Below, piece by piece: positions 24,167 through 31,990 of a stretch of DNA of 64,000 nt. The stretch comes from Acuticoccus mangrovi (GTDB lineage Bacteria; Pseudomonadota; Alphaproteobacteria; Rhizobiales; Amorphaceae), in contig NZ_JAEKJA010000007.1 of assembly GCF_016411865.1 (NCBI RefSeq), positions 434,001 to 498,000 of the forward strand, written 5' to 3'. Every line of letters starts with the position of its first letter. The first letter of the stretch is position 1. The notes under the pieces were generated by a model. The model had not been told where the DNA came from, did not search any database, and saw nothing but the letters and a program-made list of their open reading frames with translations. A program made the translations under genes and the position numbers.

Positions 24167-24529
24167 ATGACGGAACGGACCGCGCTGCGGGATCGAACGG
24201 GCCTCCTCGGCGTCGCCGCCCGCTGGCGTGACGCGCGGCGGCGCCGACGGGCGATCGCGACGCTCTTGGAGCTGTCTCCGGCGGAGCTTGCCGACCTCGG
24301 CGTCGTGCGGGGCGAGGTCGAGGCGGCGCTTGCCGGGCGGGGCGATGCGCCGCGCCGCTTGGCGGAGGCGATGGCGGAGCGGGCGCGCACGGAGCGCGCC
24401 CCGGCACGGGTGCCCGGCGCGAAGCCTCTCCTCGCGCTCCTCGTGACGCCGGAGGGGCGGACGCGGACGATGGCGCGGCCGTTGCCTGGGGCGTGGAGCG
24501 AGGGGCGCGGGGCACGGCGGGCGGCCTAG
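24167..24529 (+). CDS. DUF1127-like small basic protein with C-terminal extension
   Basis: This 120-residue Arg-rich protein carries the YjiS/DUF1127 signature ATLLELSPAELADLGVVRGE, preceded by the typical basic WRDARRRRRAI helix. DUF1127 proteins are small, common in alphaproteobacteria, and linked in some species to RNA turnover and phosphate or carbon regulation. Most are about 50-80 residues and end soon after the motif; this one continues for roughly 65 residues of basic, unrecognised sequence. ATG 24167 has GAGG 7 bases upstream; the frame open from 24089 lacks a ribosome site. Its TAG shares the CTAG at 24526-24529 with the stop of the convergent dehydratase gene. Confidence 0.72.
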   Translation: MTERTALRDRTGLLGVAARWRDARRRRRAIATLLELSPAELADLGVVRGEVEAALAGRGDAPRRLAEAMAERARTERAPARVPGAKPLLALLVTPEGRTRTMARPLPGAWSEGRGARRAA

Positions 24530-26259
24530 TTGATCGCCGGCTCGGGCACGGCGGGGCCATATGCCGTCGTCAGGAAGTCGAAGTCGCAGCCCGAGTCCGC
24601 CTGCATGATGTGCTTGGTGAACATCACCCCATAGCCGCGCCCGTAGCGCGGGGCGGGCGGCGTCCAGGCGGCGCGGCGACGCTCCAGCTCCTCGTCCGAC
24701 ACGCGCATGTTGAGGGTGCGGTTCGGCACGTCGAGCTCGACGATGTCGCCCGTGCGCAGCAGCGCCAGCGGGCCGCCCACATAGGCCTCGGGAGCGACGT
24801 GCAGGATGCAGGCGCCGTAGGAGGTGCCGGACATCCGCGCGTCGGAGAGGCGCACCATGTCGCGATGGCCCTTCTTCAGCAGCGCCTGGGGCATCGGGAT
24901 CATGCCCCATTCGGGCATGCCCGGCCCGCCTTGGGGTCCGGCGTTGCGCAGCACCAGCACCGTGTCGGGCGTCATCGGATGGTCGGGGTCGTTGATGATC
25001 GCCTTCAATTCGTCGTAGCTGTCGGCGACGAGGGCGCGGCCGGCGTGCACGCGGAACTTCGGATCGCAGGCGGCCGGCTTGATCACCGCGCCGTCGGGGG
25101 CGAGGTTGCCGCGCAGCACCGCGAGCGAGCCTTCGTGGTAGACCGGATTGTCGATCGGGCGGATGACGTCGTCGTTGAAGACGCGCGCTGTCTCGAGGCC
25201 TTCGCCGAGCGTCTTACCCGTCACCGTGATCACCGAGGTGTCGAGCTTGTCGCCGAGCACCTTCATGAGCGCGCGCAGGCCCCCGGCGTAGAAGAAGTCC
25301 TCCATCAGGTAGCCCTTGCCGGTGGGGCGGACGTTGGCGATCACCGGGGTGGTGTGGCCGATGGCGTCGAGGTCGTCGAGCGTCAGCGGGATGCCGGCGC
25401 GCCGGGCCATGGCGATGAGATGGATGATGGCGTTGGTCGAGCAGCCGGTCGCCATCGCCACCGTCACGGCGTTTCTGACGGCGGCTTCGGTGATGATCTT
25501 GTCGGGTGTGAGGTCCTCCCACACCATGTCGACGATGCGCCGGCCGCACTCCGCCGCCATGCGCTGGTGGTTGGCGTCGGCGGCCGGGATGGAGGAGGCG
25601 CCCGGCAGGGTGAGGCCGAGCCCTTCGGCGATGGCGGTCATGGTGGAGGCCGTGCCCATCGTCATGCAGTGGCCGTAGGAGCGGGCGATGCCGCCCTCGA
25701 TGCCTTGCCACTCCTCCTTGGTGATGGTGCCGGCGCGCCGCTCGTCCCAGTATTTGAAGGAATCGGTGCCCGAGCCGAGCACCTGGCCGGCGTAGTTGCC
25801 GCGCAGCATCGGCCCGGCGGGCAGGTAGATGAACGGCACCCCCATGGAGACCGCCCCCATGGTGAGGCCGGGGGTGGTCTTGTCGCAGCCGCCCATCAGG
25901 ACGGCGCCGTCGATCGGGTGGGAGCGCAACAGCTCCTCGGTCTCCATGGCGAGCATGTTGCGGTAGAGCATCGTCGTCGGCTTGACGAAGTTCTCCGACA
26001 GCGACAGCGCCGGCAGCTCCATCGGGAAGCCGCCGGCCTGCAGGATCCCCCGCTTCACCCACTCCACGCGATCCTTGAAATGCATGTGGCAGGGCTGCGC
26101 GTCGGACCAGGTGTTGACGATGGCGATGATCGGCTTGCCTTCCCAATCCTGCGGTCCGTAGCCCATCTGCATGGTGCGCGAACGGTGACCGAAGGAGCGG
26201 AAGTCGTCCGGTGCCATCCAGCGAGCGGAGCGGAGTTGGTCGTAGGTCTTGCGGGTCAT
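24526..26259 (-). CDS. IlvD/Edd-family sugar-acid dehydratase (arabinonate/xylonate type)
   Basis: This 577-residue iron-sulfur dehydratase belongs to the dihydroxyacid/6-phosphogluconate dehydratase family. Cluster and metal ligands appear in NTWSDAQPCHMHF, LMGGCDKTTPG and ATGCSTNAIIHL, with the C-terminal SDARMSGTSYGACILHVAPE. Length and the WSDAQPC segment fit the sugar-acid branch (L-arabinonate, D-xylonate, related aldonates) rather than biosynthetic IlvD. It lies 12 bases after a 40-residue membrane-protein gene and downstream of the fused TRAP permease, so the pathway is uptake of an aldonate by that TRAP system and dehydration here. Confidence 0.9.
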   Translation of the reverse strand: MTRKTYDQLRSARWMAPDDFRSFGHRSRTMQMGYGPQDWEGKPIIAIVNTWSDAQPCHMHFKDRVEWVKRGILQAGGFPMELPALSLSENFVKPTTMLYRNMLAMETEELLRSHPIDGAVLMGGCDKTTPGLTMGAVSMGVPFIYLPAGPMLRGNYAGQVLGSGTDSFKYWDERRAGTITKEEWQGIEGGIARSYGHCMTMGTASTMTAIAEGLGLTLPGASSIPAADANHQRMAAECGRRIVDMVWEDLTPDKIITEAAVRNAVTVAMATGCSTNAIIHLIAMARRAGIPLTLDDLDAIGHTTPVIANVRPTGKGYLMEDFFYAGGLRALMKVLGDKLDTSVITVTGKTLGEGLETARVFNDDVIRPIDNPVYHEGSLAVLRGNLAPDGAVIKPAACDPKFRVHAGRALVADSYDELKAIINDPDHPMTPDTVLVLRNAGPQGGPGMPEWGMIPMPQALLKKGHRDMVRLSDARMSGTSYGACILHVAPEAYVGGPLALLRTGDIVELDVPNRTLNMRVSDEELERRRAAWTPPAPRYGRGYGVMFTKHIMQADSGCDFDFLTTAYGPAVPEPAIN

Positions 26260-26271
26260 CGGGGTCTCGAA

Positions 26272-26394
26272 TCAGGAAATGGGTGCAGCAAACTCGAACA
26301 TGAGGGCGATGAGGCCGGCAGCGAGGAAGACGCCGACGATCCACGGCGCGAAGCCGTAGGCGTCCATGTCTTTGCGGGCGTCGCGTCCCATCAT
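26272..26394 (-). CDS. 40-residue single-span membrane protein in the TRAP operon
   Basis: A very small gene sits between the fused permease and the dehydratase. AAGGAG lies 8 bases before the ATG at 26394. The protein begins MMGRDARKDMDAYGFAPW, then has one hydrophobic span of about 18 residues (IVGVFLAAGLIALMF) and a short acidic end. The charged N-terminus suggests N-inside. The spacing is tight on both sides: 15 bases after the permease stop and 12 before the dehydratase start, so it is almost certainly co-translated. I know no family for it. It may be an accessory or assembly subunit of the transporter; that is inference. Confidence 0.72.
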   Translation of the reverse strand: MMGRDARKDMDAYGFAPWIVGVFLAAGLIALMFEFAAPIS

Positions 26395-26409
26395 GGCGGG
26401 TCTCCTTTT

Positions 26410-28491
26410 CTAACTGAGCGCGGCCGGAAGCCAGAGGGCGATCTGGGGAAAGATCATCACCAGGGCGAGACCGATGATCTGAAGGACGATGAAGGGCAGC
26501 ACGGAGAGGAAGATTTCCTGCAGCGTCACGTCCCGCGGGGCCACCGACTTCAGCCAGAAGCAGGCCGGGCCGAAGGGCGGCGACAGGAAGTAGATCTGGA
26601 TGTTCATCACGAAGAGGATGCCGAACCACACCTTCGCCTGGTCGACGGTGAGGCCGAGGTCGGGCGCCAGCGTCTCCACCACCGGCGCGAACACGGGCAC
26701 GGTGATGAACACGATGGCGATCCACTCCATGAAGGTGCCGAGCACGACGAGGATCGCCATCATCACGAGGATCGTGCCGATCGCCGGCAGACCGAGGTCG
26801 AGGAAGAGGGAGCGCATGAAGTCGCCCCCGCCGACGAGGTTGAAGATGCCGACGAAGGAGACGGCGCCGAGGATCAGCCAGATGATGGTGCCGACGGTGG
26901 TCATGGAGCCGAGCAGCGCCGCCGAAATCACACTCCAGCGGAACTGGTTGCGCACGGCCGCGACGACGAGCGAGCCGAGGCAGCCGACGGCCGCCGCTTC
27001 GGTGACGGAGGCGACGCCGCCGTAGATCGAGCCCATCACCGCCGCGATCAGGATGATGCAGAGGATGACGGCCGTCATCCGCGCGCGCGAGAGGCCGCCC
27101 TTGTGGCCGGTGATCTCCGCCACCTCGGCCGCCGTCGGCGCCATCTTGGGGTTGAGGTTGACGCGCAGGAGCACGTAGCCGGCGTAGAAGAGGGCGAGCA
27201 TGATGCCGGGGATCGCGCCGGCCATGAAGAGATCGCCGATGCCCACTTCCGCGGAGAGGCCGTAGACGATCATGATGATCGACGGCGGAATGAGGGTGGC
27301 GAGGGCGCCCGAGGCGCAGATCAGGCCGATCGTCAGCTTGCGGTCGTAGCCGAGGCGGAACATCTGCGGCAGCGCGACGAGGCCGAGCATGACGATCTCG
27401 CCGCCCATCACGCCCGACATCGCCGCGAGGATCACCGCCACGATGACGGTCTGCACCGCGACGCCGCCGCGCAGGTTGCCGGAGAAGATGCTCATCGCGT
27501 CGAAGAGGTCCTCGGCGATGCCGGCGCGCTCCAGGATCGATGCCATCAGCACGAAGAAGGGGATGGCGACGAGGGTGTAGTGCTCCAGAAGTCCCGCGGC
27601 GTTGGTCGAGACGAGATAGAGGCCGCGCGGTCCGAAGAAGGCGATCGCCATGATCACCGACACGATGAGGGTGACGATGCCGAGCGGCATTCCCGTCATC
27701 ATCAGCGCGACGAGGAGGATCACCATGATGACGGAGATCGTGCCGAGGTCGTAGGCGCGCATGTTGAGGGCGCGGGAGGGATCGAGCGCGGCGGCGATGT
27801 CGGAGAAGAAGCCGGAGACGGTGCCGAACACCGAGGCCTCGCCCATGATCGCGGTGAGCGCGGCGGCGAGGAAGTAGATCAGCATGAACGCCGCGACGAG
27901 CTTCACCACGAGCCGCGACAGCGGCAGCCTCAGGTGGCGGTGAAGGTTGACGAGGAGCTGGGTGAGATAGAGGAAGCCGCCGAGCACCAGGAGCGACTTC
28001 AGCACCATCGGCATCGGCGAGTTGAAGGCGCTGCCGGTCTTCTCGAGCTGGCTGATGGAGATGTAGGCGCGCAGCGAGGCGTCGGACAGCAGCATGTAGA
28101 GCGCGACGATGCCGACGATCATCGCGAACGTGTCGAGCCACCAGCGGGTGCGCTCGGAGGCCATCACGTGGAAGACGGTGATGCCGATATGGCGCTGCTT
28201 CAGCGTGATGTAGCCCGACGACAGCATCCAGGTGGTGGCGCACAGCACCATCACCACCTCGAAGGCCCACAGCGTCGGCGCGTTGAAGAGGTAGCGGGCG
28301 AACACCTCGTAGAGGGTCACCCCGGCGGCGACCATGTAGAGCACGGAGACCGCGATGCCGCTGAAGTGGCTGACATGGTCGACCGGGCCATAGCGATCGA
28401 AGGGGAGCGTGCCCTCGGCATGGATCGGGTCGTCACCGGCGATCTCGACGTCGGTGTCCCGGTCGATACGCTGTTGCGTGTCGGTAGCCAT
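26410..28491 (-). CDS. fused TRAP transporter permease (DctQ-DctM in one chain)
   Basis: This 693-residue protein has a hydrophilic N-terminus of about 40 residues, a DctQ-like four-helix part to about residue 200, a linking helix, and then a DctM-like permease. The DctM part shows FFVLMASILERAGIAEDLFD, AMSGVMGGEIVMLG, IPPSIIMIVYGLSAEV, SVTEAAAVG and FLSPPFGPACFWLKS. Natural Q-M fusions are known in TRAP systems; here the two modules are clear by length and hydropathy. The ATG at 28491 lies 188 bases after the dctP stop. Partners are the binding protein at 28680 and possibly the 40-residue protein that follows. Confidence 0.9.
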   Translation of the reverse strand: MATDTQQRIDRDTDVEIAGDDPIHAEGTLPFDRYGPVDHVSHFSGIAVSVLYMVAAGVTLYEVFARYLFNAPTLWAFEVVMVLCATTWMLSSGYITLKQRHIGITVFHVMASERTRWWLDTFAMIVGIVALYMLLSDASLRAYISISQLEKTGSAFNSPMPMVLKSLLVLGGFLYLTQLLVNLHRHLRLPLSRLVVKLVAAFMLIYFLAAALTAIMGEASVFGTVSGFFSDIAAALDPSRALNMRAYDLGTISVIMVILLVALMMTGMPLGIVTLIVSVIMAIAFFGPRGLYLVSTNAAGLLEHYTLVAIPFFVLMASILERAGIAEDLFDAMSIFSGNLRGGVAVQTVIVAVILAAMSGVMGGEIVMLGLVALPQMFRLGYDRKLTIGLICASGALATLIPPSIIMIVYGLSAEVGIGDLFMAGAIPGIMLALFYAGYVLLRVNLNPKMAPTAAEVAEITGHKGGLSRARMTAVILCIILIAAVMGSIYGGVASVTEAAAVGCLGSLVVAAVRNQFRWSVISAALLGSMTTVGTIIWLILGAVSFVGIFNLVGGGDFMRSLFLDLGLPAIGTILVMMAILVVLGTFMEWIAIVFITVPVFAPVVETLAPDLGLTVDQAKVWFGILFVMNIQIYFLSPPFGPACFWLKSVAPRDVTLQEIFLSVLPFIVLQIIGLALVMIFPQIALWLPAALS

Positions 28492-28642
28492 GTCGTCTCC
28501 CCCTTGCGACGGCAGGTGGCGGCGGGTGATGCGGCGTCCGGTGGCCGGCGCCGGCCGCCACGATGGGCGGCTTCAGGCGGTCGGCGCGGCACGCGTCGCC
28601 CGCTCGGCAACGCAAGATGTTGTTCTGATTGTCGTCGTGATG

Positions 28643-28667
28643 GTGGGCGCGGTGGTGCCGCGCCCAC
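28643..28667 (-). terminator. hairpin in the gap between dctP and the fused permease
   Basis: GTGGGCGCGG (28643-28652) and CCGCGCCCAC (28658-28667) form a 10-bp perfect stem with a 5-base loop, starting about 12 bases after the dctP stop in the leftward direction. No T-run follows. It probably limits read-through or protects the dctP message. Confidence 0.65.
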
Positions 28668-28679
28668 GGGACGTGGCCG

Positions 28680-29723
28680 TCAGTCGGCCAGGAGGCCGGC
28701 TTCCTTCATGAAGCTGAGGTGCGACTCGTAGGTCTCCTTGGCGAGCGGAGAGCCGGCCGCGAAGGCCTCCCACGCCTCCACCGCGATGGCGCGCAGCTTG
28801 TCGCGCTCCTCCTGCGACCAGTCGATGATCTCGAGGTCGCCGGCGGCGCGGTCGCGGGCCACGAGCTTGCGGTCCTGCAGATCGACGGCGCGGCGCAGGT
28901 CGTTGTAGGCGGCCTCGTACCAGACCTCGAGGGCGGTCTGCTCGGCCGGCGTCAGCTCGTCCCACACCTGCTGGTTGAGGGTGAATTGCAGGATCGGGGT
29001 GGAGTGGATGCCCGGGAAGATCGGGAACTTGGCGATCTTGTGCATCCCGTTGGCGTCGTTGTTGGCGTAGGCCGAATTGTCGGCCGCGTCGATCACGCCG
29101 CGCTCGAGGGCGCCGTAGGTCTCCGATCCCGGCAGGGCGACGGGGGCGGCGCCGGCGCGCTTGAACACGTCCGAGGCGAGGCCTTCCGGCGAGCGGATCT
29201 TCTTGCCGGCGAGGTCGGCGACGCCGCGGATGGGCACGGTGGAGACGAACGCCTCGCGGGCGTAGGCGCCGCAGCCCACCACCTTCACGCCGGGGTGGTA
29301 CTTGTCGTGGATCTTCTGCAGCATCTCCTTGCCGCCGCCACGCGCGCAGTAGGTCTGGATCTGGTCGGCCGTGTCGTAGCCGGCGATGAGGTCGCCCATC
29401 AGCGCGAAGGCCGGGTCCTTGCCGGCGAAGTAGTTGATGGAGGTGAGGTCGCCGTCGAGGATGCCGACGCCGATCGCCTCGGGTGTCTCGCGCCGCGGCA
29501 CCACCGACTCGATGGGCAGGAGATCGATCTCCAGCGAGCCGTTGGTCATCTCCTTGAGCTTCGGCAACCACTCCTCGCGCAGGAACACGAGGCTGTAGTG
29601 GCTGGCGTTGGAGCTCGTCTGAACCTTGAGCGTGCGCGCTTCGGCCCCATCGGGCGAGGTGAAGCCCACCATCACTGCAATGGCGGTCGACATGGCGAGG
29701 GTCGCCATTCCTCTGACCATCAT
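28680..29723 (-). CDS. dctP: TRAP transporter substrate-binding protein
   Basis: This 347-residue periplasmic receptor has a signal peptide to about SPDGAEA. It belongs to a different DctP branch from the two upstream ones: LKVQTSSNASHYSLVFLREE opens the mature protein, followed by FALMGDLIAGYDT, LAGKKIRSPEGLASDVFKRA with the ligand arginine, and ETYGALERGVIDAADNSAYA. GGAGG lies 6 bases before ATG 29723. It serves the fused permease at 26410-28491. The aldonate dehydratase in the same operon suggests an aldonic acid ligand. Confidence 0.9.
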   Translation of the reverse strand: MMVRGMATLAMSTAIAVMVGFTSPDGAEARTLKVQTSSNASHYSLVFLREEWLPKLKEMTNGSLEIDLLPIESVVPRRETPEAIGVGILDGDLTSINYFAGKDPAFALMGDLIAGYDTADQIQTYCARGGGKEMLQKIHDKYHPGVKVVGCGAYAREAFVSTVPIRGVADLAGKKIRSPEGLASDVFKRAGAAPVALPGSETYGALERGVIDAADNSAYANNDANGMHKIAKFPIFPGIHSTPILQFTLNQQVWDELTPAEQTALEVWYEAAYNDLRRAVDLQDRKLVARDRAAGDLEIIDWSQEERDKLRAIAVEAWEAFAAGSPLAKETYESHLSFMKEAGLLAD

Positions 29724-29793
29724 ATCCGTCCTCCCTTGTTATTCGGTTCACCGGGCCCCGCAAGAATGGGACGTTGGTGCCGTTGAAGAATAG

Positions 29794-29803
29794 TAATATA
29801 TTA
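29794..29803. promoter_or_regulatory. AT-rich palindrome in the dctP / gntR divergent gap
   Basis: TAATATATTA is a perfect 10-bp palindrome in the 167-base gap between the starts of dctP (29723) and gntR (29891). It is an AT-rich island in GC-rich DNA and a plausible FCD-regulator operator or promoter element. Confidence 0.4.
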
Positions 29804-29890
29804 GTTGGGTGATATTCGCAAACGGTTGGGAGTACCCGCTTTCGCAGTGCGGCGTGCCGCCTTAAACACCCGTGTCGAAGGGGATTGGCG

Positions 29891-30613
29891 ATGGTTCTGG
29901 ACGACGGTGCCGACCGCAGTGGCATGGGCCGAGGCATGGTGTCCGGCGCGGGCTCGTCCGCGGCGGCGCGGCTCTATGACGATGTGCGTCGCCGCATCAT
30001 CTCGATGGAGATCGCGCCGGACTCGATCCTGTCGCGCGCCGAGCTCGCGCGCGAATACGGCGTTTCCCTCACACCGGTGCGCGAGGCGATCCAGCACCTC
30101 GAGCGCGACGGGCTGGTGGTGACTTTTCCGCAGTCGCGCACCGTCGTGACGCGGATCGACGCCTCGGCGATGTTCGAGGCGCACTTCCTGCGCGTTTCGG
30201 TGGAAACCGAGGTGGTGCGTAAGCTTGCCGCAGGTCGCCACGACGATGCCTGGCGGCAGGCCGGGGCGCTCATTCGCATGCAGGAGTCGCTGGTCGGCGA
30301 CATCGACCAGATCGGCATGTTCTACAGCCTCGACGACACCTTCCACCGGCTGCTCTTCACCGAGATCGGCCATCTCGGCATCTACGGGCTCCTCAGCGGC
30401 CTGTCGGGCCATCTGGCGCGGGCGCGCCGGCTCGACGTGCCCCGGACCGAGAAGATGCAGGCGGTGGTGGACGAGCACCGGGCGGTGCTCGACGCGCTCC
30501 TCGTCAACGACCCGGAGGGCGCCGCGGAGGCGATGCGGGGCCATCTCAGCGGGACGATCCGACGGATCCAGGCCCTGCGGGCGGCGCACCCGAACGCCTT
30601 CATCGCCGCCTGA
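29891..30613 (+). CDS. GntR-family regulator, FCD subgroup
   Basis: This 240-residue regulator has a winged helix-turn-helix at about residues 25-85 (RAELAREYGVSLTPVREAIQ, then HLERDGLVV) and an FCD domain with LDDTFHRLLFTEIGH and VDEHRAV, which normally hold the metal ligands. ATG 29891 is preferred over TTG 29885 because AAGGGG lies 7 bases before it. It is divergent from the dctP-dctQM-dehydratase operon and probably controls it. It resembles the regulator at 13653-14405 in architecture but is not closely similar in sequence. Confidence 0.9.
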   Translation: MVLDDGADRSGMGRGMVSGAGSSAAARLYDDVRRRIISMEIAPDSILSRAELAREYGVSLTPVREAIQHLERDGLVVTFPQSRTVVTRIDASAMFEAHFLRVSVETEVVRKLAAGRHDDAWRQAGALIRMQESLVGDIDQIGMFYSLDDTFHRLLFTEIGHLGIYGLLSGLSGHLARARRLDVPRTEKMQAVVDEHRAVLDALLVNDPEGAAEAMRGHLSGTIRRIQALRAAHPNAFIAA

Positions 30614-30877
30614 GGGGAGCAACCCTTGGTATCGAAACCGGGGAGACTTGCGCAATACGCGAGTGGAATGCTAGCATTTTACAAAACATTGCATTTTATA
30701 TTCTCTTTAATCGCCTATGATCCCTTTGCTTCTTATTGCCGTTTCCAGGCAGCTGCAGGGATTCGACCCGAGTAGCCAAGCTTATTTATCGGTAGCGGGA
30801 GTGTGGTAAGCGTTGCGCGTTGAGTTTAGGAATGATGCCATCGTCTGTGCCAGCTCCTCGAAGACCCAAGCCGCATA
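30614..30877. promoter_or_regulatory. AT-rich upstream region of the first sensor operon
   Basis: This 264-base gap contains no gene I can support. It includes a strongly AT-rich stretch (about 30670-30735) unlike the surrounding DNA and the motif GGAGACTTGCGC (30642-30653), which recurs upstream of the second sensor operon. It probably carries the promoter. Confidence 0.4.
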
Positions 30878-31990
30878 ATGATCAGCGATGGCAGCTCGAA
30901 GATGCATGACATTTTGGTTGTCGCTGAAGATGTGACACGAGTAGCACGGTCCGATGCCGGCCGATCCGGGCGGACGGCGCGTGCCTGGGCTTGGCTGATA
31001 CTGGCGCTCGTCATGGCCGCCGGACCTGCCGCCGCCCAGACCGATCCCCATCAGAGCACGACGCCCGACTACGCCGATCTGCCGATGATCGTCGCGGAGG
31101 AGTTGTCGCTCTTCGCCAAGAATGCCGTCGAGGGGCGGCTGCGCTCCATCGGGTCGGTTGCGCAGGACCTCATGGCCCTGCGCAACAGCGAGATCGACTT
31201 CACCACCCTCGGGCTGGCCGCCTTCGCCGAGGATCTCGCACGCGATCCCGCCCCCGGCGAGCCCAACGATCCGGTCATTCTGGCGAGCCTCGGTCAGTCG
31301 ACGGACTACGAGCACGTCGTCGCCTATGGCGGCGACGCGGTGACCGACCCTTCCTGGCTGCGGGGGCATCGCGTCGGGGTCCCGAACGCGCCGGATCCGC
31401 GTCTTCTCTGGGCCACCTTCTCCTCCTACTACGGGCTCGCCCCGCAGGATGTGGAGGTGGTGGACATCGACGCCGAGGAGGCCGGCGACAGGCTCGCCGG
31501 CGGCGACGTTCAGGCGGTGGTGACCTGGCAGCCCTTCACCGCACGCCTGAAGCGGCGCTTCGGCGAGAAGGCGCACATCTTCTCGGTCAACCACCTCTAC
31601 ACCTCGCGCTGGGTGCTGGTGACGCGGCGCGAGCTCGTTGAGGCGAGCGCGGAGACGTGCTCGCGCGTCCTCGCGGCGCTCGGCGAGGCGATTGAGCAGA
31701 TCGAGGCGGATCCGGCGCTGGCCGGCGCCATCTTCGCCGACTATGCGGGCCTCGATACGGCGGATACGGCGGCGCTCGAGGGGGCGATCAGCTTCGACCT
31801 CAGCGTCGACTGGTCGCTGATTGCGGAGCTTCAGCACCGTCTCGCATGGCTGGCGCACGAACACGGCAAGCCGGTGGAGGCGAACGGCCGGCTGCTCGAC
31901 ATCATTCGCATCGATCCCTTGGCGACGGTCACGCCTTCGGCAGCGCGGCTGCCGGGCGCCCTGGGCGCAAGACATCGCGGCGCTCCGTGA
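30878..31990 (+). CDS. periplasmic NMT1/ABC-type binding protein coupled to a histidine kinase
   Basis: This protein of up to 370 residues has an internal signal-like hydrophobic segment (AWAWLILALVMAAGPAAAQ, ending near residue 54). A substrate-binding domain of the NMT1/taurine/nitrate type follows, with MIVAEELSLFAKNAVEG, a SEIDFTTLGLAAF-like segment, LRGHRVGVPNAPDPR and VQAVVTWQPF. The N-terminus before the signal is long, so the true start may be further in (ATG 30902 or GTG 30932). No ABC permease or ATPase is near. Its stop overlaps the start of the hybrid kinase as GTGA. It therefore probably acts as the ligand-sensing partner of that kinase rather than as a transporter subunit. Confidence 0.75.
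   Translation: MISDGSSKMHDILVVAEDVTRVARSDAGRSGRTARAWAWLILALVMAAGPAAAQTDPHQSTTPDYADLPMIVAEELSLFAKNAVEGRLRSIGSVAQDLMALRNSEIDFTTLGLAAFAEDLARDPAPGEPNDPVILASLGQSTDYEHVVAYGGDAVTDPSWLRGHRVGVPNAPDPRLLWATFSSYYGLAPQDVEVVDIDAEEAGDRLAGGDVQAVVTWQPFTARLKRRFGEKAHIFSVNHLYTSRWVLVTRRELVEASAETCSRVLAALGEAIEQIEADPALAGAIFADYAGLDTADTAALEGAISFDLSVDWSLIAELQHRLAWLAHEHGKPVEANGRLLDIIRIDPLATVTPSAARLPGALGARHRGAP

Noticed and set aside
24493-28731. A 1412-codon plus-strand frame
   Set aside because: Same cause: antisense of the dehydratase and fused permease genes, which have clear families and ribosome sites.
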